Below are positions 17,385 through 25,388 of a stretch of 38,376 nt of DNA, piece after piece. Within the stretch, counting starts at the first letter, position 1, and each line of letters starts with the position of its first letter. The translations under genes were made by a program, and so were the position numbers. Below the pieces are notes generated by a model that worked only from the letters and a program-made list of their open reading frames with translations, did no database searches and was not told where the DNA came from. The DNA lies in the NCBI GenBank assembly GCA_947085325.1, contig CAMTVY010000002.1:1-38376 (forward strand), given 5' to 3'. This DNA comes from JAQBXX01 sp947085325 (lineage in GTDB: Bacteria; Pseudomonadota; Gammaproteobacteria; SURF-13).

Positions 17385-18483
17385 ATGCTTGAGCTTAACC
17401 CCGTTTTCACCCGTATCAAAGAACTGCAGGGGCGCTATCAGACCCTGAGGGGGTATCTTTGACTTCGACCACAAACGCGAACGCCTGATTGAGGTCGAAC
17501 GCGAGCTGGGCGACCCTGCCGTGTGGAGCAAGGCCGAGCGCGCACAGGAGCTGGGTCGCGAACGTGCGCAGTTGAGCCAGGTGGTGGGCGTGTTGTCAGT
17601 GCTGGGCGGCAGTCTGACCGAGGCGCGCGGTTTGCTGGAGATGGCGCAGGAAGAGAATGATGCGGCTACGGTCGAGGCCGTCGTCACAGATCTTGATAAA
17701 TCGGAGCGGCAACTGGCGCAACTTGAATTCCGCCGCATGTTCTCCGATCCGATGGATCCCAACAACGCCTTTCTCGATATTCAGGCCGGCTCCGGCGGCA
17801 CCGAGGCGCAGGACTGGGCCAACATGCTGCTGCGCATGTATCTGCGCTGGGCCGAGCGGCGCGGCTTCCGCACGGATGTGATCGATCTGGCGCCGGGCGA
17901 AGTGGCCGGTATCAAGGGCGCCAGCGTCAAGGTCGAGGGTGAATACGCCTACGGCTGGCTGCGCACCGAGACCGGCATACACCGGCTGGTGCGCAAGTCG
18001 CCGTTCGACTCGGGCAATCGCCGCCATACCTCGTTTGCCTCGGTATTCGTGACGCCGGAGGTGGATGACAGCATTGAGATCGACATCAATCCTGCCGATC
18101 TCAAAGTCGATACCTACCGCGCGAGCGGTGCGGGTGGCCAGCATGTGAACCGCACTGAATCCGCCATACGCATCACGCACCTGCCGACCAACACTGTAGT
18201 ACAGTGCCAGAGCGATCGCTCTCAGCACAAAAATCGCGCCACCGCGATGAGCCAGTTGAAGGCGAAGCTGTATGAGCTCGAAATGCAAAAGCGCAACGCG
18301 GAAAAACAGGTGCTGGAAGATTCCAAGTCAGACATCGGCTGGGGCAGCCAGATACGCTCCTATGTGCTGGATCAGTCGCGCATCAAGGATTTGCGCACGG
18401 GCATAGAGAAGGCCAACACCCAGGCCGTGCTGGACGGAGACCTTGACGACTTTATAGAAGCCAGTCTGAAGCAGCAGTTATAA
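17385..18483 (+). CDS. prfB: Peptide chain release factor 2 (programmed +1 frameshift)
   Basis: Release factor for UGA/UAA stops. Translation begins at ATG 17385, meets an in-frame TGA as codon 26 (17460-17462) and continues in the +1 frame from 17461 to give 365 residues, the same length as E. coli RF2. The anticodon-like SPF tripeptide (RKSPFDSGNRRH) and the catalytic GGQ (SGAGGQHVNRTESA) are present. Without the frameshift only a 25-residue peptide would be made, so the control is autogenous. A plain ORF call would begin too late, at 17521. It precedes lysS, the usual partner. Confidence 0.96.
17448..17463 (+). promoter_or_regulatory. prfB programmed +1 frameshift site
   Basis: An internal Shine-Dalgarno-like AGGGGG (17448-17453) sits three bases before the slippery CTT (17457-17459), immediately followed by TGA and then C. 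AGGGGGTATCTTTGAC is the textbook RF2 frameshift signal. When RF2 is scarce the ribosome pauses at TGA, slips +1 on CTT-T and reads GAC, completing the protein. Confidence 0.96.
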
Positions 18484-18492
18484 AAGCAGGGG

Positions 18493-18586
18493 AAAGATAC
18501 AAGGCAAAGGATACAAGAGAAAAAGAGCAGGCGCTTTTGCCTTTAAACTTGTATTGTGTACCTTTTCTTCTTGTATCTGTCTTTAT
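18493..18586 (+). repeat. Repeat-rich, foldable leader between prfB and lysS
   Basis: Contains GATACAAG twice (18496-18503, 18510-18517) and its inverse CTTGTAT twice (18548-18554, and CTTGTATC at 18570-18577). AAGGCAAAG (18502-18510) can also pair with CTTTTGCCTT (18534-18543). Nested or alternative hairpins are therefore possible, one ending about 9 bases before the lysS ATG. There is no Shine-Dalgarno sequence in the 15 bases before lysS. This may be a regulatory leader or just a short palindromic repeat. Confidence 0.5.
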
Positions 18587-20095
18587 ATGAACGACGAAAA
18601 TAACAACATTTCTTCAGACGAAAACGCGCAGATCGCACAGCGCCGCGCCAAGCTGGCGGCGCTGCGCGCGCAAGGCAACCCCTTTCCCAACAACTTCCGG
18701 CGCGACAGTCTTGCCGCCGGATTGCATGAAAAGTATGGCGCGTTCGACAATGCCGCACTGGAAGGTGAGCCGGTACGGGTAAAGGTGGCCGGACGCATGA
18801 TGGCAAAGCGTGTCATGGGCAAGGCCAGCTTTGCCCAGCTACAGGACATGTCGGGGCGCATCCAGTTGTTTGTGCAGCGTGATGCCATTTGCGCTGAGCA
18901 CTACGAAGAAGGCTTCAAGAAGTGGGACATCGGCGACATCCTCGGCGCCGAGGGTACGCTATTCAAAACCAGGACGGGGGAGCTATCGGTGCGCGTGGAG
19001 GCCATTGCTCTGCTCACCAAGTCGCTGCGGCCGCTGCCGGAAAAATTTCACGGCCTGGTGGATCACGAAATCCGTTATCGTCAGCGTTATCTGGATCTGA
19101 TCATGAACGAGGAAGTGCGCAAGGTGTTTGAGATGCGCACCCGCGTCATCAATTTCATCCGCGGCTTTCTGGCTGAGCATGCCTTTCTTGAAGTGGAAAC
19201 GCCGATGATGCACGTCATTCCCGGGGGGGCAACGGCGCGCCCGTTCAAGACGCACCACAACGCGCTCGGCATGGACATGTTTCTGCGCATCGCGCCGGAG
19301 CTGTATCTGAAGCGGCTGGTGGTAGGCGGTTTCGAGCGCGTGTTCGAGGTGAATCGCAGCTTCCGCAACGAGGGTTTGTCCACGCGCCACAACCCCGAAT
19401 TCACCATGCTTGAGTTCTACCAGGCCTATGCGGATTACAACGACCTCATGGATCTCACCGAGGTCATGCTGCGCAAGCTGATGCATGATGTGCTGGGCAC
19501 GATGAGCATTACCTGTCAGGGGCAGGGTTTCGATTTCAGCAAGCCGTTTGCGCGCCGCACGGTGAAAGACGCCATTCTGCATTACAATCCGCATTTGCGC
19601 GCAGACGACATGGGCTCGCTGGATGCCGCACGCCTGGTCGCTACGGCACTGCATATTCCGCTCAAGGAAAACTATGGGTTGGGCAAGGTGCAGATTGAAA
19701 TCTTTGAAAAAACCGTGGAACACCACTTGCAGAACCCCACCTTCATCACCGCATTCCCCACCGAAGTGTCGCCGCTGGCGCGCTGCAATACCGTAGACCC
19801 GTTTGTGACCGACCGTTTCGAGCTGTTTATAGGCGGGCGTGAGATCGCCAATGGCTTTTCCGAGTTGAATGACGCAGAAGACCAGGCTGAACGCTTTCGC
19901 AAACAGGCGGCAGAGAAAGACGCGGGTGACGACGAGGCCATGCACTACGACGCTGATTATATCCGCGCACTCGAATATGGCATGCCGCCGACGGCGGGCG
20001 AGGGCATCGGTATCGACCGCTTGGTGATGCTGCTTACCGACTCACCTTCCATACGCGATGTGCTGTTGTTTCCCCACATGCGTCCGGAGGCGTAA
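18587..20095 (+). CDS. lysS: Lysyl-tRNA synthetase, class II
   Basis: 502 residues. An N-terminal OB-fold anticodon-binding domain (about 60-165, KVAGRMMAKRVMGKASFAQLQD) is followed by the class II catalytic core with motif 2 (FRNEGLSTRHNPEFTMLEFY) and motif 3 (GEGIGIDRLVMLL). It charges tRNA-Lys in the cytoplasm. The ATG at 18587 is preferred over the in-frame start at 18554, which lies in the repeat region. Neither has a good ribosome binding site, which is odd for a highly expressed gene. It sits 103 bp after prfB. Confidence 0.95.
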   Translation: MNDENNNISSDENAQIAQRRAKLAALRAQGNPFPNNFRRDSLAAGLHEKYGAFDNAALEGEPVRVKVAGRMMAKRVMGKASFAQLQDMSGRIQLFVQRDAICAEHYEEGFKKWDIGDILGAEGTLFKTRTGELSVRVEAIALLTKSLRPLPEKFHGLVDHEIRYRQRYLDLIMNEEVRKVFEMRTRVINFIRGFLAEHAFLEVETPMMHVIPGGATARPFKTHHNALGMDMFLRIAPELYLKRLVVGGFERVFEVNRSFRNEGLSTRHNPEFTMLEFYQAYADYNDLMDLTEVMLRKLMHDVLGTMSITCQGQGFDFSKPFARRTVKDAILHYNPHLRADDMGSLDAARLVATALHIPLKENYGLGKVQIEIFEKTVEHHLQNPTFITAFPTEVSPLARCNTVDPFVTDRFELFIGGREIANGFSELNDAEDQAERFRKQAAEKDAGDDEAMHYDADYIRALEYGMPPTAGEGIGIDRLVMLLTDSPSIRDVLLFPHMRPEA

Positions 20096-20098
20096 CCG

Positions 20099-20935
20099 TC
20101 AGGAAGTCAGCAAACGCTGCACTTCCTGCACGTCTTCTGCGGTCGCTTCCATGGTCACGATGCTTACCTCCGGACTGAGGCCCAGTTTGGCGAGCGCAGG
20201 GATGTGTGCCCAATCGGCATTGCCGTGAGGATGCGCGCTACCAATGTAGCTTTGAAGATTTGCGATTTGCACCACGTCGGTATAATCCGCGTCAGGTATT
20301 TTGTTGCGCTTAAGGTCTTCATGTTCAGCGACCACCGAGATCAGGGCGACCGGGAAGTCCCATGCCTCCAGTATTGCCTTGCCGATTTGCGTGTGCAGGC
20401 TGGCGATGACACGGTCAAGTGCCTCGGCGTCGTTCATCAATTCCGGAATCTTTTCGGCACGAGTGAGTATGGGTAATGCACCAATGTCGTGTATCAACCC
20501 ACCCAACAGGGCCTCGTCGGGCTTGAGTTTGGTGAAGTGTGCGGCAAGCACATGACTGATGGCCGCAACCTGGGTGCTGTGTTGCCATAGCGTCGTGAGA
20601 CGCGCTTTCAACAGTGGCGTGCGCGCCTGATGCAGTTGCTCCATCACCAGCCCAGTGACCAGGTTACGCACCAGTACATTACCGAGGCGTGCGATCGCGG
20701 TTTGCAGATTGTCCACTGCGGTGCGTCCTCGTAGCAACGGGCTGTTTGCTACCTGAATCAGGCGCACCGACAGTGCCACATCCGTGGCGACAACTTTGGC
20801 GATCTGTCCAGCGCTGGCGTTGGGATCATCCACCACTTTGCGCACCTTGAGCGCGACCTCCGGCAGGGTCGGCAGAATGAGCCGGTTGTGGTAGATGTCG
20901 TCCAGCAATTCGGACAGAAATTTTTCTTCCAGCAT
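20099..20935 (-). CDS. HDOD domain protein
   Basis: 278 residues, almost all HDOD domain: LPTLPEVALKVRKVVDDPNAS at the start, then IAKVVATDVALSVRLIQVAN, TAIARLGNVLVRNLVTGL and LLGGLIHDIGALPIL. HDOD proteins are HD-like folds usually lacking phosphodiesterase activity and linked to signal transduction and stress or motility control. There is no receiver or EAL domain attached. It converges on lysS (3-base gap) and lies downstream of ygfZ on the same strand with a 57-bp gap. Its specific role is unknown. Confidence 0.88.
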   Translation of the reverse strand: MLEEKFLSELLDDIYHNRLILPTLPEVALKVRKVVDDPNASAGQIAKVVATDVALSVRLIQVANSPLLRGRTAVDNLQTAIARLGNVLVRNLVTGLVMEQLHQARTPLLKARLTTLWQHSTQVAAISHVLAAHFTKLKPDEALLGGLIHDIGALPILTRAEKIPELMNDAEALDRVIASLHTQIGKAILEAWDFPVALISVVAEHEDLKRNKIPDADYTDVVQIANLQSYIGSAHPHGNADWAHIPALAKLGLSPEVSIVTMEATAEDVQEVQRLLTS

Positions 20936-20992
20936 AATGACCTATCTCCCTGCTGTGGATTAGCGAATCCGGTTATTTTTTCTGAAGAGCGA

Positions 20993-22003
20993 TTATTCCG
21001 GCAGCGAATAAGGCAACTGCAAAAAGTGCAGCAGCGGCCCATCTGCGTCATACAGGCGGATGCGCTGGTTGACTGTATCGGCTGTGGGCAACACGGCGAG
21101 CAGCTCCGTATCTCCCTCTGGCCCGATGACTGCCGCAATGACGTGGCCGGTATTGTTGCCGCTGGCAACGGAGTATAACGCGGTTCCCGGCGCAGGTGGT
21201 GCGCTGCTGGGTGCGCAGGCGTAGTACATGCGCCTCTTCACGGCGCCCAGATGGTGGGTACGGGCGATGATTTCCTGGCCGGGATAGCAGCCCTTGGTGA
21301 AGCTCAGCCCGCCCACAAGGTCAAGATTGATCATCTGTGGTATGAACATGTCCTGCGTGGCGCTGTGTATGGCGGGCAGGCCGGCGCGGATGTCGAGCAG
21401 TGACCAGGTGTCGGCGCTGGCCGCTGTTGCTGCATTGGCGTATTGGCGTCGCAAGCCCTGTGCAGAGGCGGCATCGGCGATGACGGCAAAGCGGGGTTGG
21501 GCCCCCGGCAAGGCGAGCACGCTGACGACTGCGTTTGCCAGCTGTGTGCTGGCCACGCCGTTGACCTCTGTGGGAAGGGATATATCCAGCAGATGCGCCA
21601 GTAGCGCAGGCGCATCTGCACCGGCGATTCCGGTTTGCAGCAGCGTGTCGCTGGCGTCTGTAAGGGTCACCTGTGATCGCAAGACATACATGCGCAGGCG
21701 TTTGAGTGTGGACTCCAGATGATCGCGTGGTAGTTGTAAGTAGTAGGTGGTTGAGCGCAGAGATACGCGCATCAATGCCAGCACACGGCCTTTGGCATTG
21801 CACCAGGCGCTGAGCTGGCTACGTGCCTCGGTCACGGCATTGAGGTCATTACTCAGCTGGCCCTGCAAAAAGCTGGCGGCATCCGCCCCTTCCACAGCAA
21901 TCAGCCCGAGGTGTGAGAGATCGACATACACCGTGTTTTTCAGCACGGCACGATGCGCATGTGCGCGGTCGATAAGAAATCCGTCACTTTCGAGGGCTGT
22001 CAT
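20993..22003 (-). CDS. ygfZ: Folate-binding Fe-S/tRNA-modification protein YgfZ
   Basis: 336 residues of the GcvT-related YgfZ family. The signature KGCYPGQEIIARTHHLG, with its invariant Cys, is at about residues 238-254, and an N-terminal GcvT-like fold begins at VDLSHLGLIAVEGADAASFLQGQLSNDL. YgfZ supports repair or assembly of Fe-S enzymes such as MiaB in a folate-dependent way. It is divergent from ygfX across only 14 bases, close to the E. coli ygfZ/sdhE-ygfX layout but without sdhE. Confidence 0.93.
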   Translation of the reverse strand: MTALESDGFLIDRAHAHRAVLKNTVYVDLSHLGLIAVEGADAASFLQGQLSNDLNAVTEARSQLSAWCNAKGRVLALMRVSLRSTTYYLQLPRDHLESTLKRLRMYVLRSQVTLTDASDTLLQTGIAGADAPALLAHLLDISLPTEVNGVASTQLANAVVSVLALPGAQPRFAVIADAASAQGLRRQYANAATAASADTWSLLDIRAGLPAIHSATQDMFIPQMINLDLVGGLSFTKGCYPGQEIIARTHHLGAVKRRMYYACAPSSAPPAPGTALYSVASGNNTGHVIAAVIGPEGDTELLAVLPTADTVNQRIRLYDADGPLLHFLQLPYSLPE

Positions 22004-22017
22004 ATTATTATTCTGGC

Positions 22018-22479
22018 ATGAAACCTATGGCCTCTGCATCTGCTGCTCTCAGGTTCACGCTGCGTCCTTCACGCCGCCTGGTGGTGGTGCTGATACTGAT
22101 CCATGCCGGTGCGCTGGTGCTGGCACTCATGTTGCCACTGCCTTGGCCGGTCATGCTGGTGCTGTGGCTGGCGACGCTCACCAGTCTGGGGTGGAGCCTC
22201 GGCGTTGCATTACTGAAGCAGGGCGCGATCGTGGAGTTGATCGAGGAGGTGGCAGAGGAATGGGTGTTGCGTGATAGCGCAGGTAATGTCGTGGTGGCGC
22301 GTCTGTTGCCGGGTTGCTACCTGCACCCGCAACTGGTGGTGCTGAATTTTGCCCGCAATGGAGAACGCTGGCGTCGGCGTCGGGTGGTGATACTGGCCGA
22401 TATGCTCGATGCCGACAGCTTCAGGCGTTTGCGTGTGCGGCTACTCGCCGCGCCTCGTACGCCTCTGGCACCAGAATAG
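22018..22479 (+). CDS. ygfX: YgfX/CptA-like inner membrane protein
   Basis: A 153-residue small membrane protein. A basic segment (RFTLRPSRRL) is followed by two adjacent hydrophobic helices (about 20-40 and 42-62), then a soluble tail with WVLRDSAGNVVVARLLPGCYLHPQLVVLNF and the basic RRRRVVILADMLDADSFRRLRVRL. This is the YgfX (CptA) pattern. In E. coli it is described as a toxin-like membrane protein encoded with SdhE (CptB). No sdhE is next to it here. The final 59 bases overlap the end of convergent nadB. ATG 22027 is an alternative start. Confidence 0.78.
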   Translation: MKPMASASAALRFTLRPSRRLVVVLILIHAGALVLALMLPLPWPVMLVLWLATLTSLGWSLGVALLKQGAIVELIEEVAEEWVLRDSAGNVVVARLLPGCYLHPQLVVLNFARNGERWRRRRVVILADMLDADSFRRLRVRLLAAPRTPLAPE

Positions 22480-24064
22480 TGTTGGCGGGTGGGTGACTCT
22501 GGTCAGGCTCGGGGTGGTCCAGTGTGTAGTGCAGGCCGCGACTCTCTTTGCGCGCCAGCGCCGAGCGGATGATGAGGTCGGCCACCAGCGTGAGGTTGCG
22601 CAGCTCGATCAGGTCATTGGTGACCCGGAAGTTGCCGTAGTACTCGGATATTTCACGTGACAGCAGATCGACCCGGCGTTGCGCGCGTTGCAGCCGCTTG
22701 GTGGTGCGTACGATGCCGACATAGTCCCACATGAAGCGGCGCAACTCATCCCAGTTGTGCGCTACTACCACTTCTTCGTCGGAGTCGGTAACACGGCTTT
22801 CATCCCAGGGCGGGAGTTCGCCCGGCAGTGGCGCCTGGGCCAGCTGCTGCTGGATGTCCTCACTCGCCGCAGCGGCGAACACGATGCATTCCAGCAGTGA
22901 GTTGCTCGCCATGCGGTTGGCACCATGCAGGCCGGTGTGGGCGGTCTCGCCGATGGCGTAGAGGCCGGCGATGTCGCTCTGCCCCGACTGATCAGTGACC
23001 ACGCCGCCGCAGGTATAGTGCGCGGCAGGCACTACCGGTACCGGCTCTTTGGTCATGTCGAAGCCAAACTCCAGGCAGCGCGCATACACCGTCGGGAAGT
23101 GCGAGCGGATGAAGTCTGCCGGCTGGTGGCTGATGTCGAGGTAGACGCACGGCGCGCCGAGGCGCTTCATCTCGTGGTCGATGGCGCGTGCCACGATGTC
23201 GCGCGGCGCGAGTTCGGCGCGGGGGTCGAATTGTGACATGAAGGGGGTTCCGTCCGGCAGCAGCAGCCGCCCGCCCTCGCCACGCACCGCTTCGGTGATC
23301 AGGAACGATTTGGCCTTGGGATGGTAGAGGCAGGTGGGGTGAAACTGTACGAACTCCATGTTGGCGACACGGCACCCGGCACGCCAGGCCATGGCAATGC
23401 CGTCGCCGGTGGCAACATCCGGGTTGCTGGTGTAGAGGTAGACCTTGCCCACGCCGCCGGTGGCGAGCACCACAAAGCGTGCGCGGAACATTTCCACCTG
23501 GCCACTATCGCGATTGAGCACATAGGCCCCCAGGCAGCGCTGGCGTGCGCGTCCCAGTTTGGTGGCCGTGATCAGGTCGACGGCGATATGTTGCTCAAAC
23601 AGGGAAATATTGGGGTGGCGGCGCACCAGTTGTTCCAGTGTGGTCGCCACTGCGCGCCCGGTGGCATCGGCTGCGTGGATGACGCGGCGGTGGCTGTGGC
23701 CGCCTTCGCGCGTGAGGTGGTAATCATGTGTGCCATCGACCAGGGTCTCGCGGGTGAAGGCCACGCCCTGATCCACCAGCCACTGGATGCAGGCCCTGCC
23801 GCGCTCTACCGTGAAGCGGACAATGTCAGGGTCGCACAGCCCCGCGCCCGTACTCAGGGTGTCTTCGATGTGCGAGGCGATGGAGTCGCGCTTGTCGAGC
23901 ACGGCCGAAATGCCGCCTTGTGCGTAGTAGGTGGCGCCCTCCGTCAGCGGACCTTTGGTGACGATGTGGATGCGTGCGTGAGGCGCCAGACGCAAAGCTA
24001 GACTGAGTCCAGCTATGCCGCTGCCGATGATCAGGACGTCTGCGTTGTGTGTGTGATCGGTCAT
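22421..24064 (-). CDS. nadB: L-aspartate oxidase NadB
   Basis: A 547-residue flavoenzyme that oxidises L-aspartate to iminoaspartate, the first step of de novo NAD synthesis with NadA. The FAD-binding IIGSGIAGLSLALRL is at residues 11-25. Further motifs are TYYAQGGISAV, HSHRRVIHAADATGRAV, the active-site region MEFVQFHPTCLYHP and GLYAIGETAHTGLHGANRMASNSLLE. It is divergent from rpoE, the same arrangement as in E. coli and other gammaproteobacteria. The 3' end overlaps ygfX. Confidence 0.96.
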   Translation of the reverse strand: MTDHTHNADVLIIGSGIAGLSLALRLAPHARIHIVTKGPLTEGATYYAQGGISAVLDKRDSIASHIEDTLSTGAGLCDPDIVRFTVERGRACIQWLVDQGVAFTRETLVDGTHDYHLTREGGHSHRRVIHAADATGRAVATTLEQLVRRHPNISLFEQHIAVDLITATKLGRARQRCLGAYVLNRDSGQVEMFRARFVVLATGGVGKVYLYTSNPDVATGDGIAMAWRAGCRVANMEFVQFHPTCLYHPKAKSFLITEAVRGEGGRLLLPDGTPFMSQFDPRAELAPRDIVARAIDHEMKRLGAPCVYLDISHQPADFIRSHFPTVYARCLEFGFDMTKEPVPVVPAAHYTCGGVVTDQSGQSDIAGLYAIGETAHTGLHGANRMASNSLLECIVFAAAASEDIQQQLAQAPLPGELPPWDESRVTDSDEEVVVAHNWDELRRFMWDYVGIVRTTKRLQRAQRRVDLLSREISEYYGNFRVTNDLIELRNLTLVADLIIRSALARKESRGLHYTLDHPEPDQSHPPANTILVPEAYEARRVAAHANA

Positions 24065-24162
24065 GGTCGTTGGCGCACAGGCATTTTCAGGTCATAATTC
24101 GCGACGTCATGCGGAAATGGGGCGTGGCGCATAGTGTAATCCATAACGCCGTCGCGGCTTGC

Positions 24163-24189
24163 GAACTATATATGAACAATGGGGTCTAT
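24163..24189 (+). promoter_or_regulatory. Candidate sigma-E autoregulatory promoter for rpoE
   Basis: GAACTA (24163-24168), 16 bases, then TCTAT (24185-24189). The E. coli rpoE promoter recognised by its own product has GAACTT, the same 16-base spacer and TCTAA. The site lies about 50 bases before the rpoE ATG. Both the spacing and the matching hexamers argue for sigma-E autoregulation, though no transcript start can be seen. Confidence 0.55.
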
Positions 24190-24236
24190 TGAAATGGCAA
24201 GGGAGTGCCGCGCAGCCAAGCAAGGGGAAGGCCCGG

Positions 24237-24815
24237 ATGGGCGAGCATACTATTGATCGGGAGCTGGTCGAGCGCGTTCAGAAAGGAGACAAAGGGGCAT
24301 TTGATATCCTGGTGCTGAAGTACCAGCACAAGATCGTGCGCCAGGTGTCGCGTTACGTCCGTGACCTCAGTGAGGCGCAGGATGTGGCACAGGAGGTGTT
24401 TCTGAAAGCGTATCGCGCACTGCCGGGTTTCCGTGGCGAGAGCGCGTTTTACACCTGGCTCTATCGCATCGCCGATAACACGGCCAAGAATTATCTGGTG
24501 GCCCAGAAGCGCAGGCCCTCCGGGAGCGGCATCGAGCTGGAGGATGCGGAGCAAGCGGGGCTGGAGTCGGCGCTGGTTGTAGTAGCCACTCCCGAGAACC
24601 TGTTGTTGCGGGACGAGATTGAAAAGACGGTGTTCAGCGCCATCGAGCAGTTGCCGGAGGATCTGCGTACTGCGATCACCCTGCGCGAGTTGGAGGGTCT
24701 GAGTTATGAAGATATTGCACAGGCGATGGGCTGCCCGGTAGGCACCGTACGCTCCCGTATCTTTCGGGCGCGCGAGGCGATAGACAGCAAACTGAAACCC
24801 TTATTGAGCCATTGA
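24237..24815 (+). CDS. rpoE: RNA polymerase sigma-E factor RpoE (AlgU)
   Basis: A 192-residue ECF sigma factor controlling the envelope stress response. Region 2 has FDILVLKYQHKIVRQVSRYV and AQDVAQEVFLKAYRALPGFRG; region 4 has LPEDLRTAITLRELEGLSY and the HTH AMGCPVGTVRSRIFRARE. The start at 24237 has an AGGGGAAGG Shine-Dalgarno and matches the usual 191-193 residue length; an in-frame start at 24159 would lie inside the promoter. First gene of rpoE-rseA-rseB-rseC-mucD. Confidence 0.96.
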   Translation: MGEHTIDRELVERVQKGDKGAFDILVLKYQHKIVRQVSRYVRDLSEAQDVAQEVFLKAYRALPGFRGESAFYTWLYRIADNTAKNYLVAQKRRPSGSGIELEDAEQAGLESALVVVATPENLLLRDEIEKTVFSAIEQLPEDLRTAITLRELEGLSYEDIAQAMGCPVGTVRSRIFRAREAIDSKLKPLLSH

Positions 24816-24833
24816 AATGGCGGAAGGTAGGTC

Positions 24834-25388
24834 ATGGTAACGGATAGAGCGGAACAGGTATCGGCATTGATGGATGGCGAGCTGCAGGGTGAGGCTCTGC
24901 AGCACGCTCTGGACGAACTCAAATGCGACGCCGGACTAAAAGGCTGCTGGGGGCGATACCACCTCATCAGCGATGTCTTGCACAACCATGCCTCTGTTCA
25001 ACTCAACCACAGCCGGAACGACAGTATCATGCCCCTGTCAGGCAAGACGCATAGTATGCGTGGCTGGCACTCCCGGCGGATAATCAAACCGCTCGCAGGC
25101 TTCGCCCTCGCCGCATCAGTCGCCGCCCTGGCCATCTTCAGTGTACAAACATTCGTATTTATCTCCCCCGGTACCGATACCTCCCAACTCGCAGCCTTGT
25201 CGTCACCCTCAGTAGCAGCCTCGCCCGTGAGCACCCAATCCCAGGGTGCGCGCTGGGAATCAGCCAAGCCGGCATTTGAATCACGGCTCAATCACTATCT
25301 TACCAATCACAATGAATACTCTACATCCGCCGGCCTGCAAGGTATGCTGCCCCACGCGCGGATCGTGGCGTATGACGCGGACAAGTGA
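24834..25388 (+). CDS. rseA: Anti-sigma-E factor RseA (MucA)
   Basis: A 184-residue single-pass inner membrane protein. The N-terminal sigma-binding domain has VSALMDGELQGEAL and WGRYHLISDVL; one transmembrane segment lies at about residues 86-110; the rest is periplasmic. It holds sigma-E inactive until envelope stress triggers proteolysis (DegS and RseP in model species). It lies 18 bases after rpoE. The stop overlaps the rseB GTG start (GTGA). Confidence 0.9.
   Translation: MVTDRAEQVSALMDGELQGEALQHALDELKCDAGLKGCWGRYHLISDVLHNHASVQLNHSRNDSIMPLSGKTHSMRGWHSRRIIKPLAGFALAASVAALAIFSVQTFVFISPGTDTSQLAALSSPSVAASPVSTQSQGARWESAKPAFESRLNHYLTNHNEYSTSAGLQGMLPHARIVAYDADK

Noticed and set aside
18983..19945. 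320-residue minus-strand open frame opposite lysS
   Set aside because: Complement of the conserved lysS catalytic core; His/Gln-rich translation typical of an antisense frame.
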